From Chromobotia macracanthus (taxonomy: Eukaryota; Chordata; Actinopteri; Cypriniformes; Botiidae): 64,000 nt of DNA. The notes under the pieces were generated by a model that saw only the letters and a list, made by a program, of their open reading frames with translations, searched no databases and was not told the origin of the DNA. The stretch is from positions 3,607,001 through 3,671,000 of the forward strand of contig JAZGTH010000015.1 of NCBI GenBank assembly GCA_036877525.1, given 5' to 3'. Each line of letters opens with the position of its first letter. Positions within the stretch are counted from its first letter, which is position 1. The position numbers were made by a program, and so were the translations under genes. Shown in pieces: positions 13,192 through 26,421 of this stretch.

Positions 13192-13270
13192 AGGTGGTTG
13201 CCATGGTGTTGCTATGCGGTTGCTAGAATGTTCAGGGTGGTTGCTATGGTGTTGTGGGTGGTTGCTAGGT
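13192..13270 (+). repeat. GGTTGCTA-type minisatellite
   Basis: Repeats of GGTGGTTGCTATGGTGTTG with variants. Confidence 0.75.
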
Positions 13271-13409
13271 TCTGTGTGATCTTTAAGTCCTGCTGGTTTC
13301 TAGATGTGGCCTGGGTCTCTCCTTATACTTGACTTGTTTTGTGATTTTGTTTCGTCTGTGATGTACTGGTATTCTCTGACTGCACTTTTATGCATACCAA
13401 GGTAAAACC

Positions 13410-13693
13410 TTTAGGTTGTTATAATGTTTCCCTAACATTTTCATTTAATGAAAAAAAACATTACAGACATTATTTTGAAAGTTCTAGGAACATTCAAAAT
13501 GTCAATTTTTTTATACGTTGTAATAACGTTAACATTTTTAAAACATTCCACTAACAAGTTAGGTATAACTTTTTGGTATGATATATAATGTTAAAACATT
13601 CTACTAATGTTACTGCAAGAACTTTTTGATAACTTTGAGAGAACCTTTAGAGAACATTAGTTAATGTTTTGAGAACGTTCCTATTTGGCTGAG
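13410..13693 (+). mobile_element. MITE family A, diverged
   Basis: Contains TTAGGTTGTTATAATGTTTC and GAAAGTTCTAGGAACATTC, and ends GTTCCTATTTGGCTGAG. The outer left repeat is missing. Confidence 0.75.
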
Positions 13694-13734
13694 TATAAAC
13701 ATATTTCTTCTATATATTGTTATCTGTCTTTAGT

Positions 13735-13980
13735 AGGCAGTAATCAGAAGGTTGCTGGTTTGATTCCAGTGGCAGCAGGTAGCAACTGAAGTGCCCTTGA
13801 GCAAGGCACCTAACCCCCAATTGCTCCCTGGGCACAGCAGTGCTTCCCACTGCTCTGGGTGTGTGTGTGTTTCAACAACTTGTAGTGTGTGTTCACACTC
13901 CTCACCAGTGATGGGTTAAATGCAGAGGTCACATTTCGGGTATGGGTTACCATATCTAACAAATGTCACTTTCACTTTAA
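13735..13980 (+). mobile_element. tRNA-derived SINE, V-SINE/HE1-like (family S2)
   Basis: A B-box-like GGTTGCTGGTTTGATTCC is followed by the characteristic CCCTTGAGCAAGGCACCTAA and TTGCTCCCTGGGCACAGCAG. It then has GATGGGTTAAATGCAGAGGT and ends in a CACTTTCACTTT tail. This is a familiar teleost SINE consensus; the HE1/V-SINE label is from memory. Confidence 0.75.
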
Positions 13981-14709
13981 TGTGTCACTTTCATCTTTAA
14001 ACATTAACATTACATCAACATTATGTATCTCAGTATGCATTATCTTCAATACATATGTTATATTTATCTTCTATCAGGACTTCAGTGCATTAAACTGCAA
14101 ATGTTTAATCTATATACAATATACAGTGAGCATTGACCTGTAAAGTTAATGCTAAGTTTATTTTAAGTATCTTCTAAAAACAGCAATATAAATATCAATC
14201 AATATAAATTAGCATATCAAGGGGAGGAGTTATATGATACAGCCAAAAGATAATGAAATCACAGATGCGCAACTGATTACGATCTTCGCTCTGATGTAAC
14301 AATCTCATTATCTAATGCAAGATTCATTTTAGCTCGCTGAAGAGGAAACATCAACTGCTTTTGTTTATTACTGTGTTGAAACCTGTTTCAAATGATAATT
14401 AACATTTGGCTTGTTGTGTTGGGATGATGTATCCATCTGACCTATTAAAAGCTGAAGGTTGCTCATAAATCATTTGATGTGATGACACGCATTGGAAGGC
14501 GTGTTGTGAACCCTGAGAATCCACAACAAGTGTGTTCTTTCTTTCAAGTTGATCCCTCACTACACTTGAAAGGCTGTTGCCTCCATTAGTTTCAGCTATA
14601 ATGACTGTGACGCTGGCTCAGATTTGGTCTTCTGTAAACTCAGTGTGATTTAGAACTGGAGTGTCTTTGCTTTTTGTGGTAGAGAGACTTCATTAATAAA
14701 CGGATTCGT

Positions 14710-14960
14710 TTTAAAGTCTCCATGAAATCAAAATATGCTCTTCTTTTTGTATGGAATATTGCAATGTTTATTATAAATGATTTATTCATGCCTCTCTGAG
14801 GGTGGGGCTGTATTTGCTGTCACATGACCAGGGGGTTTCTTTCCCTCCAACCTTTCAATGATCCAGTCAGTCGAATCCTGAAGAATGAAATGAAGTCCCG
14901 TTCTACCTTTTTTTCTCCTTCATGACTTAAATGAGGATATTTTATCAGCTAGACTCATCA
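14710..14960 (+). repeat. dispersed repeat family F, copy 1
   Basis: Starts TTTAAAGTCTCCATGAAATC and shares with 50840-51065 the motifs CCATGAAATCAAAATAT, TATGGAATA and GTTTATTATAA. Confidence 0.65.
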
Positions 14961-15234
14961 CTCTCTGCATGTGCAGTTCCTCTAAAATGATGTTTTACAA
15001 ATGTATCATGTTAAACTTCAGTTATTTAAAGTTACACCCATTGATTTTTGCTTCTCAGAATATATGGATAAATAATTCATATCACATTCCCTGACAAATC
15101 AAAGTGTCTGAGTAAGCAGGTTCTAAGATTCACAGCGTTTATTTATATTCCTGTTTACATATGTATTAATAATTAATATGCATTTCATATTATTTACTGA
15201 ATTATTAAAAATTAAAATACATAAGTATGGAGGC

Positions 15235-15400
15235 TTAAAGGGATAGTTCACCCAGTAATGAAGATTTGCTGGTAAATTGCTCACCCTCAGGCCATTCAGG
15301 GTGTGGGTGATATTTTTCTTCAGTAGAACTGAATCTGTTGTCCTTGGTGATTTATTAAATGCAAGTCCACAGCTGCCACCATTTTGTCAAAGAAAAGAAT
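15235..15400 (+). mobile_element. MITE family D, 5' part
   Basis: Starts TTAAAGGGATAGTTCACCC and continues TTGCTCACCCTCAGGCCATT; the 3' end is lost. Confidence 0.8.
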
Positions 15401-17074
15401 CAGATACAACACAAAATGAATCCCTGCAGTTTATGACTATATGTCATATGTATGTGATGTTGCAATGTGATTGTTGTTTTTTCAGGTAGCTGCTATAAAT
15501 ATTACAGCGGCTAAATTAACGTTATTTTACTCAACAAGATCGTCTTCAAACCGTTGTTCTGCCATAACAGTAGTTGAAATGCAAAGAATACTGGCTTTAG
15601 CTGAAGATATGATAGATATTATATTTTGTATATGAATACTTAATGTAAATGAAAATCAAGTTAGCGTAGAAATACTCATTTGCCTTTATATACACGTGTA
15701 GCACATAATTAGGGCCCAAGAGTGTGTATACCTCTAATCAGATTATACAAGTGCATTTACTTGTGTAATTTGTGTAGTTGTGCCACCCAAGTTTCATCAC
15801 AAGAGGAAAACTAGCATTTAAAGTCCATGACGTTATACATTTTATGGTGAGCAGCGTTAGAAACCGTATTGCATGGTGAGCTGACTGTAAACATGAACTT
15901 GCACAACACAGCAGAGACAAATTATTAAATTTGTGTGTGACCTGAAAGGGACCAGAAAGGCCTGCCAGCAACAGTGATACAGCCTTCAGTCTTATTAGGG
16001 ATAAAAAAAAGAGATGAAGTTTGAGGACACACCAGGTCTCCACCACAGCAGACGTCCCCTGAGAGGTTATTTATATCTGCTCTGCTTATCACAGGCCTGT
16101 CAAACACATCAGTCTAATTTCTGCAGAACCTCTCTAAGATAAAAGGAAGTGTGTGTTTTAAATAAAGAAAATGCTTGTCTTAATTTAGCTCATGTCACCA
16201 GGCTCACTGCACTCAAAGATCTTTATTTGTCACATACATACGTTCTAGATTTTAATTAGCAGAAACAGATAAACCTTTCACTTCTGCAAAACTAAGCAGT
16301 ATATTTAGATTTCTTTTTGCTTCATGTTAAGTGTGAATGTAAATCAATGTTCAATTAAGCACCATAAGCTTAGAAGATTGTATGGTTGATTTTAAATGAA
16401 GAGAGGTAAATCTGTACCAAACAGGCGTAACATGAAATCAGAATTTACTCTAATTACTTTGTTACTAAATGACGTCTACTTACCTTGGAAACAAAAATGT
16501 TCATTTGCATGTTTATTCAGATTTTGTGTAGAATGTCTTACCGTTTGCAGTCTAATCAAATCATTAGTCTATTCATCAGGATGTTAAAACATTTCTTCTG
16601 GTTGTTACACTAAAGATAGAATTTCAAGTTGAGCACATTGCATTGTGGGATACAGTATTCACAGTTGAAAACACATGAAATTAAATTGATTTATGCAAGT
16701 TAGTGTCATTTTTATGTTGACTTTCTGCCATGGGACCTTTGGCTTTAAACTAAGTCCCAATTCTGCTACAGTAATTCATTTTAAAAGCCCAACATCCTGA
16801 TCTCAGGTGTTAGAATGAGACAACAACATTAAATTATGAATTATTCACTCATTGTGCTCCTGTGCTCCTGACATGAGGGTTTTGCACAGTGGTCCACTGT
16901 GTCGCTGGTTACTGATCCTGTTCAAAATACAAACTCCTTGCAGGTTAGTATTGAGTCGGAAATGTACCCATATAGATTCACTCAATCATCCATAATAGCA
17001 TGCTAGCCTAATAGTATACACTATGTATAGCCAGAAAACATACTGCATACTGCACTGATTACTCTATTTCACAA

Positions 17075-17156
17075 TACTCACACCAGGATTAATAATGAGT
17101 ACTCACACCCGGATTAATAATGAGTACTGAGTACTCACACCCAGATTAATAATGAA
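17075..17156 (+). repeat. 25-bp tandem repeat, 3 copies
   Basis: Units at 17075-17099, 17100-17124 and 17132-17156 share TACTCACACC and GATTAATAATGA. A 7-bp partial unit (TACTGAG) separates the second and third. Confidence 0.9.
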
Positions 17157-17195
17157 TACAATGTATTAATACTAAGTTTAATGATTTCACATTGT

Positions 17196-17414
17196 ACATT
17201 TGCTAACCCTGGGTTATCTTTCTTAATTGTGTGTATGAAGTTCATAACATTGACTGAATTAATAATATTTACATATATACATATTAACAAGGACAATAAC
17301 TTTGATGAACATGTGGTGGCAACCTTTTTCAGAATTGCAAGTGTGAATTACACATTCCTTAACCCAGGGTTAAAAGCAATAACTCAGGGTTAAATGCGAT
17401 AATCCAGGGTTAAG
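17196..17414 (+). repeat. inverted-repeat element with AACCCAGGGTTAA palindromes (family G)
   Basis: Left end GCTAACCCTGGGTTATC; right end TTAACCCAGGGTTAAAAGC, followed by two further degenerate CAGGGTTAA copies. Confidence 0.6.
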
Positions 17415-17937
17415 CGCCGTGTAAAACGATAGTTTGATTTTATGTAAATCTGACATGGTGAGACTTCACTGACAATGTTATGTAGATGTGATTGTAAAGT
17501 CAGAGAAAAGACTGAAATGTGACCTTTAAATGTGAGGCACAAAGTGTCTTCAGTAATCCATTAGTCCATTAGTGCTCGTGTGATGGTGTGTGTATTAGTG
17601 GGAAATGTCTTATCAATGTTACTCTTCTGATCAGCTTCTAATCCTTAAATTACTCCGTTTAGCTCCCCCCCATGAGTTAGACTGTGTATTAAGTGATAAA
17701 ACTAAAATATTTCACATAGATACGTTTGGCCTGAAGACAATGATGTCACAGACACCCTTTTGTCCAGCACAGAATGAGTTTGTCTTTGTCTTTCTCACAC
17801 TGTAAGATCTTTTCATTATTTTATCAGACTTGGAATTAGTTACAGCCAAAGTTCCTCACCTGCTAGGTTGAGATAAAGTGGCTTAAATTGTATAAATCCT
17901 TTTTGGAAGCAAACACAGGAAGATATGAATGTCACTG

Positions 17938-18108
17938 CAGTCTGAATGCAATAATGGGATGTCCTACTTGCCTGTCAAACTATGTATGAGTTCATGTGTT
18001 GGAGGAGGTGTGGCTTTGGAGAGCGATCTGAAGGGAGGGCAGGATCTTGTGCTTTTAGAGCTAGCTTGCTGTTGCTAGCCTCTTCAAAATTGCCTACCCT
18101 ACCTTTAA
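17938..18108 (+). mobile_element. MITE family C, 3' part
   Basis: Contains ATGGGATGTCCTACTTGCC and GTGTTGGAGGAGGTGTGGC, and ends TTGCCTACCCTACCTTTAA. Confidence 0.8.
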
Positions 18109-18580
18109 TGTATAAACTACACCTGGTTACGCTGCTAGAACAGTTGTAAGGTAAGCTGACTTAGACTAAAAATCACCTCAAAACTGTTTAAAACCTGTTA
18201 GAAGCTATTGCAAAGTATTTGCTTGCAGATGCCACTTGGTTTGTTATTTTGTATCTACTGCAATGACATTTCCCAATGTGCGTTTGACCTCTGTTTCTCC
18301 TACAATGGAATTTACAGCAGTCCACACTGATATTTCTGCTGGTATTTGAATGATCTTCCCTGAAATGTCACATTATATCTGCACTGCGAGTCAGACAGCA
18401 GATGATGTGAAGTGTCAGTCGATCAGAGAAGGTTCAGCCTGGAGGTTTTCATCTAATCAGATGTGATTGGTTCCTTCATCTTGACCTCATTGCGCCTCTG
18501 ACTCCATGTTCTCTCAATGTGGAAATGCTGCAGCAGTCCTGGTGGGACTTTTTTCAGCCTTCATCCTCTCTACATCCCTT

Positions 18581-18901
18581 CTAGCTAACGATTTTAGGTT
18601 GCACAAGCATTTTCCTAACCTTTCCATTAAATGTTAAAAATGTTATTTTTAAGTTCTAGCAATGTTTTTTAAACATTGTATTAATGTTGTTGCTTGGTTA
18701 TAGAATGTTTTTCTAAACTTTTGTAATTTTGTAACGTTTTTATAATGTTTCATTACCAATTTAAGAATAATATTTTTGATATGATATATATAACGTTGGA
18801 AAAGTTCTACTAACATTACTATGAGAACAATTTTGTATAACTTTGAGAGACCTTTTTGAAAACATTAGGCTACGTTGTGAGAACAGTCCCTGTTAGCTGG
18901 G
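18581..18901 (+). mobile_element. MITE family A, near complete
   Basis: Runs from CTAGCTAACGATTTTAGG to CAGTCCCTGTTAGCTGG(G), about 320 bp with the family interior. Confidence 0.85.
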
Positions 18902-21534
18902 CTGCTGGTTATTCTGCATTGCAGCCGTGCAGATTTCCCCCCGGCCTGAAGACTGCAGCACAAACCCTCAGAGTCTCGTTCTTACTCAGCAGTGCCCTAT
19001 TTACACACGTTTGTACCAAGAATACGTAGATTTTTCTAATTCATTGCGGCATGCTCTATTGTTCCAATAAAACTGGCCGGATTATAATATTTGCAAATGC
19101 CATGGAATATATTAGACTTAAATTACTGAGGTACGTTTTATTGTGCTATAATAAAAGTGACTGTATAACAAGATTATTTGCAAATGCCAAGGTGTGTGTG
19201 TGTGTATATTAAAACGAAGCCTCCAATATTTTCCTGCTGAAATGTGAATTGCATTGCCTTACAGAGAAATATAAAGCTTTGTGTGACCTTTAAATGTCTC
19301 ACTAAAGGCAAGTCAGAGTGAATTATCTGTTTTTCAGGTACACTTTATTAGGCTGTTTTTGTGTTTGTTTCGATTGCTCGGTCCGGACACGTGTCTGAAT
19401 CCGACCCCTACAGGCCTAGATGTGCTTGTAATGAGGGCTGCTTTCAAAAGCTTTTAAAAATACACATCATAAACTGCATTTCACTGATGCAGGTGAGGTT
19501 GTCGCGATCGTGTGTGTAGACTTCAGGGTCCTTTAATAAGCTTTAAGTCATCAGCCACTACGTGAACTTTAATTTGATGTTGGATCTCTGCAGTGGAATG
19601 TTATATTGCATTTTACTCACTGAAAACATGTTTTTCAGCACTGACTCTCTGTGAGTACGTTAAGTTAGATGATAATACCTGCTGTGTCTTTTGTTTGGTT
19701 GTGGCTGTGTAGCAGATCTATGAGAATTTCTTGCAGGAAACTCACTCTTCTTATTTAGCCGACCCCTAAGCTGTTTTCAGCTGGTGCTGTGGGGTCTGAA
19801 GTGAATAACCTGAGCATACTGAAGATCTCTGGAGCTTGACAGCTTTATTCTTGCTTTTTAACTTCCCCCTGGGCAGACTAGGAACACTTAAATCAGTCTA
19901 ACTGGTGAAGTTACCTGGTGTGCTGGAGAGCAGATGACAGGTGATCAGTTAGTTTTATGATGTGGTTTATCTCAATAAAAATGTATGTATCATATTTCTG
20001 TCTGACAGTGCTTTCACACCAGTTATAGAAAACTCAAGTGAATAAGGTATAGGTAAGACTTTTTATTTTCACAATTATTATTTTATATAATATTAACATT
20101 TTTATACTAAAAATGAGTTACTGTTTGCATATTGTGTGTGCATGTTTTAGGAGATAAAAGCACTGATAGATCCAATCCTGATTGGATTGAAGTCTACATT
20201 TTATTCCATTTCTAATATGTCATGTTAAAGAAGTCTACCGGGTCATGAACGTTTTATGATGACAGCATCTGGGTTTAAAGACACAGTAGATGCAGTGAAG
20301 CCTTTGAAAACAGTTTGTTTTAACCCGTAACAAATAAATTCTCTGTAATTCAGTAAGACAAATTAAGCTTAGTTAATTAAACCTAAGTTATGTTGATTTA
20401 ATATGATCTGCATTTATTTCATTGATTAAAATGCTTGTTTTATTTACCCAACTTTTACCCAATTAAATAAACAAAGTATGGCTTTTTTAAATAAAGTTGT
20501 ACAACAACTTATCCTGACAATTTTAAGTGAATTAACTGTTTGTCTGTCTGTGTTTTCCATCTGGTTTTTCTGAATGCTACATTAGAGCTCACAGCAGCCC
20601 AGCAGTCAGCAACGCTTCTTATACTGAAGCTGCAGGCCTCTGCTGTTTTAGATGCATCATTGTCCCCTAAAGCATCATTTCTCACTGTTTACCAGCCAAT
20701 CCACTCATGCTCCAGACCTCAAACACAGCGTCTTTTACCTAAGATGCACATTGTTCGGGTCTGGCTCCTCTGTGCTGCTTTAAAACCTCTTTTTGCTCTC
20801 CAATGGCCCCAGGGGAGGTTTCTCGCGAAGGTGGCGTGTCAGATCGCCATCAACAAAGCACAGCACATAGACACAATATTAATATTTACTGCTGGGTATA
20901 GTCATCTGCTGTGAATTCTCATTTGTGCCTGTGGGGGGTGGAAAAGAAAAACAACATTTAAATGTTTATGCCTGAAACGAATGGAAGTTTTACTGTGGTT
21001 TTGCCGTTTATGTGATTTAAAGTTCATTTTTTTTTCCAAATGGAGATTTTAGAAGTTTTGGTTTGGTTTCCACCAGCTAAGCTGCGGTTGATCATCATGG
21101 ATGCTGCTTCTGTTCGGTTTTCTTCACATTAATCTAATCGTCCTCTGGAACGTACTGTGTCTTTGATGTTGTCTTAATGTTGCTTGTATCGAACATTCTT
21201 CTCCCTATAGACCAAAGTAAACAAGCAAACAATTTCACCTGCTGAGTAGAGATTCCTAGTGGCACTGGATGAATGAATTTTCCCCAGAGAACTAAAGCAG
21301 AACTGATCTGCTCCTGGCCAACTTTCCCACCAGCATGTTTCCACCTACTGTAAGTTACTGTACAATGTACACTTCAGTTTGTATTAGTCATTCCTGATTT
21401 CATTCCTGATTTCCTGATTCCTGATCAGCACCTTCTTCCTGGAAAACATATCACAAATGAAGAACTCTTTCAATCTTAGAACTTTTAATTTTAGAATTTT
21501 TGAATCTTTATTTTTTTGTCGAGCTGCACGGCTC

Positions 21535-21722
21535 AATAAAGAACCTTTAAAATCTTTCTGATACACGGTAGGTTCTTTGTAGTGGAAAAAGGTTCTACAG
21601 ATACAGATGAAAAGGTAAGAAAGAAACCTGTTTTTAAGAACCTTTGGCTGAAAGGTTCTTTGGGCAAACAAAAGTGGTTCTCTGTGAAGAACCTTTTAAG
21701 AACCTTCTTTTGAAAGTGTATT
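21535..21722 (+). mobile_element. inverted-repeat element family E
   Basis: Contains AATAAAGAACCTTTAAAATC, GTGGAAAAAGGTTCTACAG and GAAGAACCTTTTAAGAACC. Antisense open frames over it are repeat-derived. Confidence 0.7.
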
Positions 21723-21831
21723 CTTAAGTAGTACATGTTTATTTAAGATCTGATTAAATAAACAGTAATCTTATGTGTGTTTTATCTAGAGTTCCAGAAG
21801 AGAAAAAATATCTTAAAGTGACTTAATAAAG

Positions 21832-21832
<1 letters not shown>

Positions 21833-21886
<54 letters not shown>

Positions 21887-21940
21887 TATATATATATATA
21901 TATATAATATATATATATATATAGATAGATATATATAGAG
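21833..21940 (+). repeat. long (AT)n microsatellite with GATA interruptions
   Basis: Roughly 100 bp of alternating AT with GATA interruptions near 21885 and 21923-21937. Confidence 0.95.
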
Positions 21941-23106
21941 TATAGAAAATTATAAAATAAAATTATTTATTTTATAGAAGTTGGCAATATAGGAGCCATG
22001 AAATGACAAGTTTCCTGCAAAACAAAATTGTCTGTCCTTTCTGGAAGCAAAAGTGCTGAGCACCGTGACATAATCACAACCGTTCAGAGCGTATCTGATG
22101 TTCAATGTGCAGTTTTAGAGAGCAGAGGTTTAGACCAATAAGATTTCACAGTAGGCGGAGTGTGACATGATAGAAATAGAAACCAGAGGGCCAACCAACT
22201 GTCCTGTTGCTTCAACTGGAATTAACATGGAATAGAAAGCTTTTATCACTTGTTGCATCACGCCTGATTAGGAAAAAGTTTGCCTTCGGGAGGCCGCTAT
22301 CCGACTACAATGGTGGAAATTAACTTTGGAATCTGCAGAGGCAGAGATGTTAAAGGCTGAAGGCACACAGCTAACTGGATTTATCTTCAGAAAGTCTTAA
22401 GAAGTTTCTCCGATTGCTCGTAAATTTAATGCCGTTTGCCTGAGGTCAGTTTTCTTGCTTTTGATTCGCTCTTCTTTAAGCTGGAACGGGGGGAATAAAC
22501 GCATATATCTGTTACATTCTGACATGCAAAAAGAAGCTGATCAGGGGAATATATTCATTTAAAGTGATTTAAAAGACATGCTTTAAAAAGGGTCTGGTGC
22601 AAATAAAATGCATTATACCACTCAAGTTTTCTTGACTTTTTTATGAGGGCTCATGTTTTACTTATCACATGCCATTTTTTTCAGCATTTTTAAGTTTATC
22701 TGGCAACTTTGATGTTTTACTTAGTAGTGTCTCACTGTACTACAACAGACACTGGTCTGTTTTTCATGAATTATCAAATTTTATTTTTTGGGAGGATTTG
22801 GTTCCTCATACTAATAAACCGCACTGTTTTTTAATGAACTTCAAACTTTGTCACCAGTGAATTTAAGATTAAGTTTATTAAAACTAGTCTGGCTCATTCC
22901 ATGTGTTACATGACTTCCCAGATTTTCCCCTCTGTGTTGACTGAAACTCTTGGTCTGCCCAGTCTCACTGAAGTAATACAGAGGAAACTAGATATTATTA
23001 TTCCCAACATAAGAAGAGATAATAATAACTAAAATGTAGAATTTTTTCTTAGACCCAAGTGTGATTTCTCTGCTCACCTGTTTCTGTCACAGCTGTCAGT
23101 TTGCTG

Positions 23107-23335
23107 TAAGCTGCAATCTGTAACGTTTGCCTTTCTACCACCATCTCTGTTTGAAACGTAAAATTGCAGGTGACACTACATATTTTTCTTTATGTATGTT
23201 AGAGTCAAATGAAGCCAAATTGACAATTCCTGTAATATCAGCCCCGACAGCTCAAGGTATAAATCATTATAAACCTACCGTTTGGAAATTGGAGTAAGAT
23301 AAGGAGACAAAAAAGTTACGAATTTTCTGGTTTAA
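23107..23335 (+). mobile_element. MITE family B, 3' truncated
   Basis: Starts AAGCTGCAATCTGTAACG. It contains CGTAAAATTGCAGGTGAC and AAATCATTATAAACCTACC. The right terminus is missing. Confidence 0.8.
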
Positions 23336-23787
23336 TTTAATCATCTCTATCTCTCATACATGTAAGTTTTAATTATCAAATTATAACTTCATCAAATGGA
23401 CATTATCAAATGTTTGTCATTTTTTGATCTCAGCACTGAGCTGTGGTTTGTCTGAGTGACTGGAATTGTCTGCTCTCTGTTCTCTTGCACACCTGTCAGA
23501 TGTTGATGGACCAGCACTTTGTCAGACAGAACTGCCTTTTATCATGACAGCTGGTGTCTCCTTCATGTGCAGGAAATAAGGAGGTGTAACATTTGACCAG
23601 TACTGACCTGCTGCAGGCTTCATCCTGTAGCCATGAGCCCAGTGTGAGAGATGGAAGTTGGGGTGGCTGGTACAGTATGGTCCCAAATGTTAGCTGTACC
23701 ATAACTATATATATCACTATTATATCTGTCTGTCTATCCATCCATCTATATATATGTCTTTATCTATTTCTCTCTCGCTCTCTCTGT

Positions 23788-23789
<2 letters not shown>

Positions 23790-23824
<35 letters not shown>
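23790..23824 (+). repeat. (TA)n microsatellite
   Basis: About 17 TA units after a TCTC-rich stretch (23767-23789). Confidence 0.95.
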
Positions 23825-23827
<3 letters not shown>

Positions 23828-24489
23828 ACTATTCAGCGACTATTGGGCTGTTTTAAAATACAGTATGTGAGCTCAGAGAGCAGAAGCAAAAACGGTGTAA
23901 AGTGCCAACACTACACAGAATGCAAATGCGAGGTGATGGCGTCATGAATGTGCTAATTAGCATATGACATCATCGTTTTCCATAGAAAAATAGATGGCAA
24001 CCTTATTTTACTGTTTGTAGAATCATTCAGTGATATCTGTCAGGCATTATGGATATTTTATGTGTAGCGTTCCAAAAGTTGCTTTAATGTAGAACATTTG
24101 AGGGCTTTACCATTTCTACTCGAACCTCTTCACGACCTCAAACCACCAGCTATAAATTTTCTTTCTAACCCTGTGGGGGAGATTTTGAGACCTGAAAGGC
24201 AAATACTTCATTGTTTTTAGTGAAATCATTGTGCAGAGATTGTGTGTCTTTGTGTTTTCCACAAAGACGATTAGCCTGAGGAAAGCTACAGCAGCTGAGC
24301 TCCCTCCCACTGCTGCGGCAGGGCACGTTACACACAGCCATTACGACTGTGACATAAACAGAGAAATAAAAGCTGTGATCTCTTTGTGTGACTCTCTGCA
24401 GTTCTGAGTAATTTTATATCGTCAGGATCTTTGCATGCTTTTAGCATTAGTGGTGATTTGCTAGTTTATTTGAAAGTGCACATTTTTTT

Positions 24490-24717
24490 AAATTTAATTA
24501 ACGTTATTGCTTGGTTATGGAAACGTTATTCAAACTTAAATTCTATAACAATTTTTTCCATTTACAACTTAAGAATAACGTTTTTGGTATATATGATATA
24601 TAACTTTAAAAATGTTATTATTAAAAACGTTTCTGTTAACAACACAGTTTTTGATATTGTTAAGAAAACCCTTAGAAAACGTTAGCCAAATTTCTGAGAA
24701 CGTTCACTGTAAGCTGG
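24490..24717 (+). mobile_element. MITE family A, 5' truncated
   Basis: Begins inside the element (TTAATTAACGTTATTGCTTG) and ends GAACGTTCACTGTAAGCTGG. Confidence 0.75.
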
Positions 24718-25171
24718 ATGTTTCTTAGACAGGAATGTTGTTCCAAGACCAACATAAGATGTTGATCCAGAACTGCCTTGCTGTTTACAGCCAGTTTCCT
24801 AACTCAAATGTAAAACAAATATTGGGTAAACTAGCCCGTTGTAATATGCTGACTATGTAGGCAGCTCACTAGGTTTTGGAGCGCTGCTAATGTGAAGTTC
24901 TCTTCCCTTTTTAAATCCTCAATGGGAAACTTCCTCCTGTGATAATGAAACGTGGTGACCTGCAGGGTACACACAGCACTCCCATTACACAGCACACCCT
25001 CCCACACTCTCCCTCAAATAAAATCAATTACATATAGTAAGTGGGTGGAATTGGGGGCGTGGGTGCATATTGTGCAATGACAGCTGGTCTAAAATTAGCT
25101 GTGCTCTGTGCAAAGGCAGCCATCACTATTACCATCTCTTGTAATTGGAGTTAGTGATTTGAGCAAATCAC

Positions 25172-25452
25172 TTAAAGGCACGGTGGTTGATTTTTTTTTT
25201 CCAGAAACATTTTTTGTTATGCTGGTAGAAAGTCTCTTCTAAGTGTACTTTTATAAATATATATCTTCTGTGGAAAGCACAGGACCGTGAAATGTTTGTC
25301 TAATCACTGATTTTCGGTCCGAATGCATTGACTGGATGTTCTACTTGTCTGTCAAACTATGTATGCATTCATGTGTTGGAGGAGGTGGGATCTTATGCTT
25401 TCAAAGACATTGTAGCTTGCTATTGCTCTGAAATTGCCTACCCTACCTTTAA
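25172..25452 (+). mobile_element. MITE family C, complete
   Basis: Runs from TTAAAGGCACGGTGGTTG to AATTGCCTACCCTACCTTTAA's last TTAA. It contains TTATGCTGGTAGAAAGTCTC and GTGTTGGAGGAGGTGGG. Confidence 0.83.
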
Positions 25453-26035
25453 CATATGTTAATGTTAATAAGACTGTGCTACAGTCATAAATATCATCTC
25501 AATTTGTGTGGCTTGTTGGCCAAGCACCACTTAGGTTTCCTTCTGAAAAGGTAAAACTTTCCTGTTATAGGCCAATAGATAATCATGTCAGGTCCCAGCA
25601 TGCGCATGCATTAAAGTCAGTTTTCCCTTACAAAACCTACACACACCATTTCCCATTTTCTGCTCTTGTTTAACATAACAGCTTTTAAAACAAAAACCTC
25701 AGATGGATTTTTATGGTGCTTCATTACAGAGAGAACAATTTCTCATGCAGGAGATGCTGAATATGGGGAATGTGTGAGGCTATGGTGACACAGCTAATGC
25801 AATCCAGTGATAATTAATGATGATAAAGACAAATTTTGTAATGTAGGTGTAAGATTGAGCCCTTAAAGCATTAGTACACTTTTTGCTTTGCAGATATCTG
25901 TTGGTCATGCTTCGCTGTCTGCTTGGATTTTTGATTAGGCGGCATATTGTATATTCAGATTGCTTGAATGGATTACCTTGAACCCAAGTAAAATTGAGCC
26001 TATTTTAGTTGCTTATGTTTTTAACCATTAAAACT

Positions 26036-26285
26036 TTAAAGCCGCAATCCATAACTTTTGCCTGTCTATCTCCATCTCTGTTTGAAACATAAAATTGCAG
26101 GTTACTTTACATACTTTTCATTACGTATGTTGAAGTCAAACGAAACCAAACCTGCATTTCGCGGGAAATCAGACCAGACTTCTTAAATTATAAATAATTA
26201 TTATAAACTTACGTTGTGAATTGAGGTGAGGTAAGGAGTCCTTGTTCGTTTTAACCATTTTTAAAGTTATTGATTGCAGCTTTTA
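26036..26285 (+). mobile_element. MITE family B, near complete
   Basis: Starts TTAAAGCCGCAATCCATAAC and ends TGATTGCAGCTTTTA. It lies about 135 bp upstream of the first exon in the window. Confidence 0.83.
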
Positions 26286-26421
26286 TATAATTAAAATCAC
26301 ATAATCGCATTATTTAGCAAGCTATTGCATATCGTGTTGTCTTCAATATTGTACAGCCCTAATTTCTAGCAACATTTTTCACATAAATATGCACTAACTG
26401 ATGATATGTGTTTGTCCACAG

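Larger units (their letters stand above)
1..26421 (+). other. non-coding region upstream of first exon (probable intron 1)
   Basis: No coding exon, promoter or RNA gene could be supported here. I looked for the missing first exon (signal peptide followed by a YLWKTG-like end) and did not find it. The region is most simply the 3' part of a large intron 1. It holds the SINEs, MITEs and simple repeats listed separately. Stretches without a recognised repeat include about 190-1090, 3100-5420, 5700-7660, 8000-9290, 10120-10660, 12000-12500, 15400-17070, 18910-21500, 21960-23100 and 25460-26030. Its identity as intron rather than intergenic DNA is inference. Confidence 0.7.

Noticed and set aside
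17075..17156. CRISPR-like direct repeats
   Set aside because: Two units are adjacent with no spacer and the host is a vertebrate; it is an ordinary tandem repeat.
20540..20914. 124-residue open frame on the plus strand
   Set aside because: No domain, no splice-site support and no resemblance to THSD7A or to any family I recognise; plausible by chance in 26 kb.
1..26421. Signal-peptide exon or promoter of thsd7a inside the window
   Set aside because: No ATG-led hydrophobic frame followed by a YLWKTG-like end and a phase 1 donor was found; no CpG-rich promoter-like segment is present before 26422.
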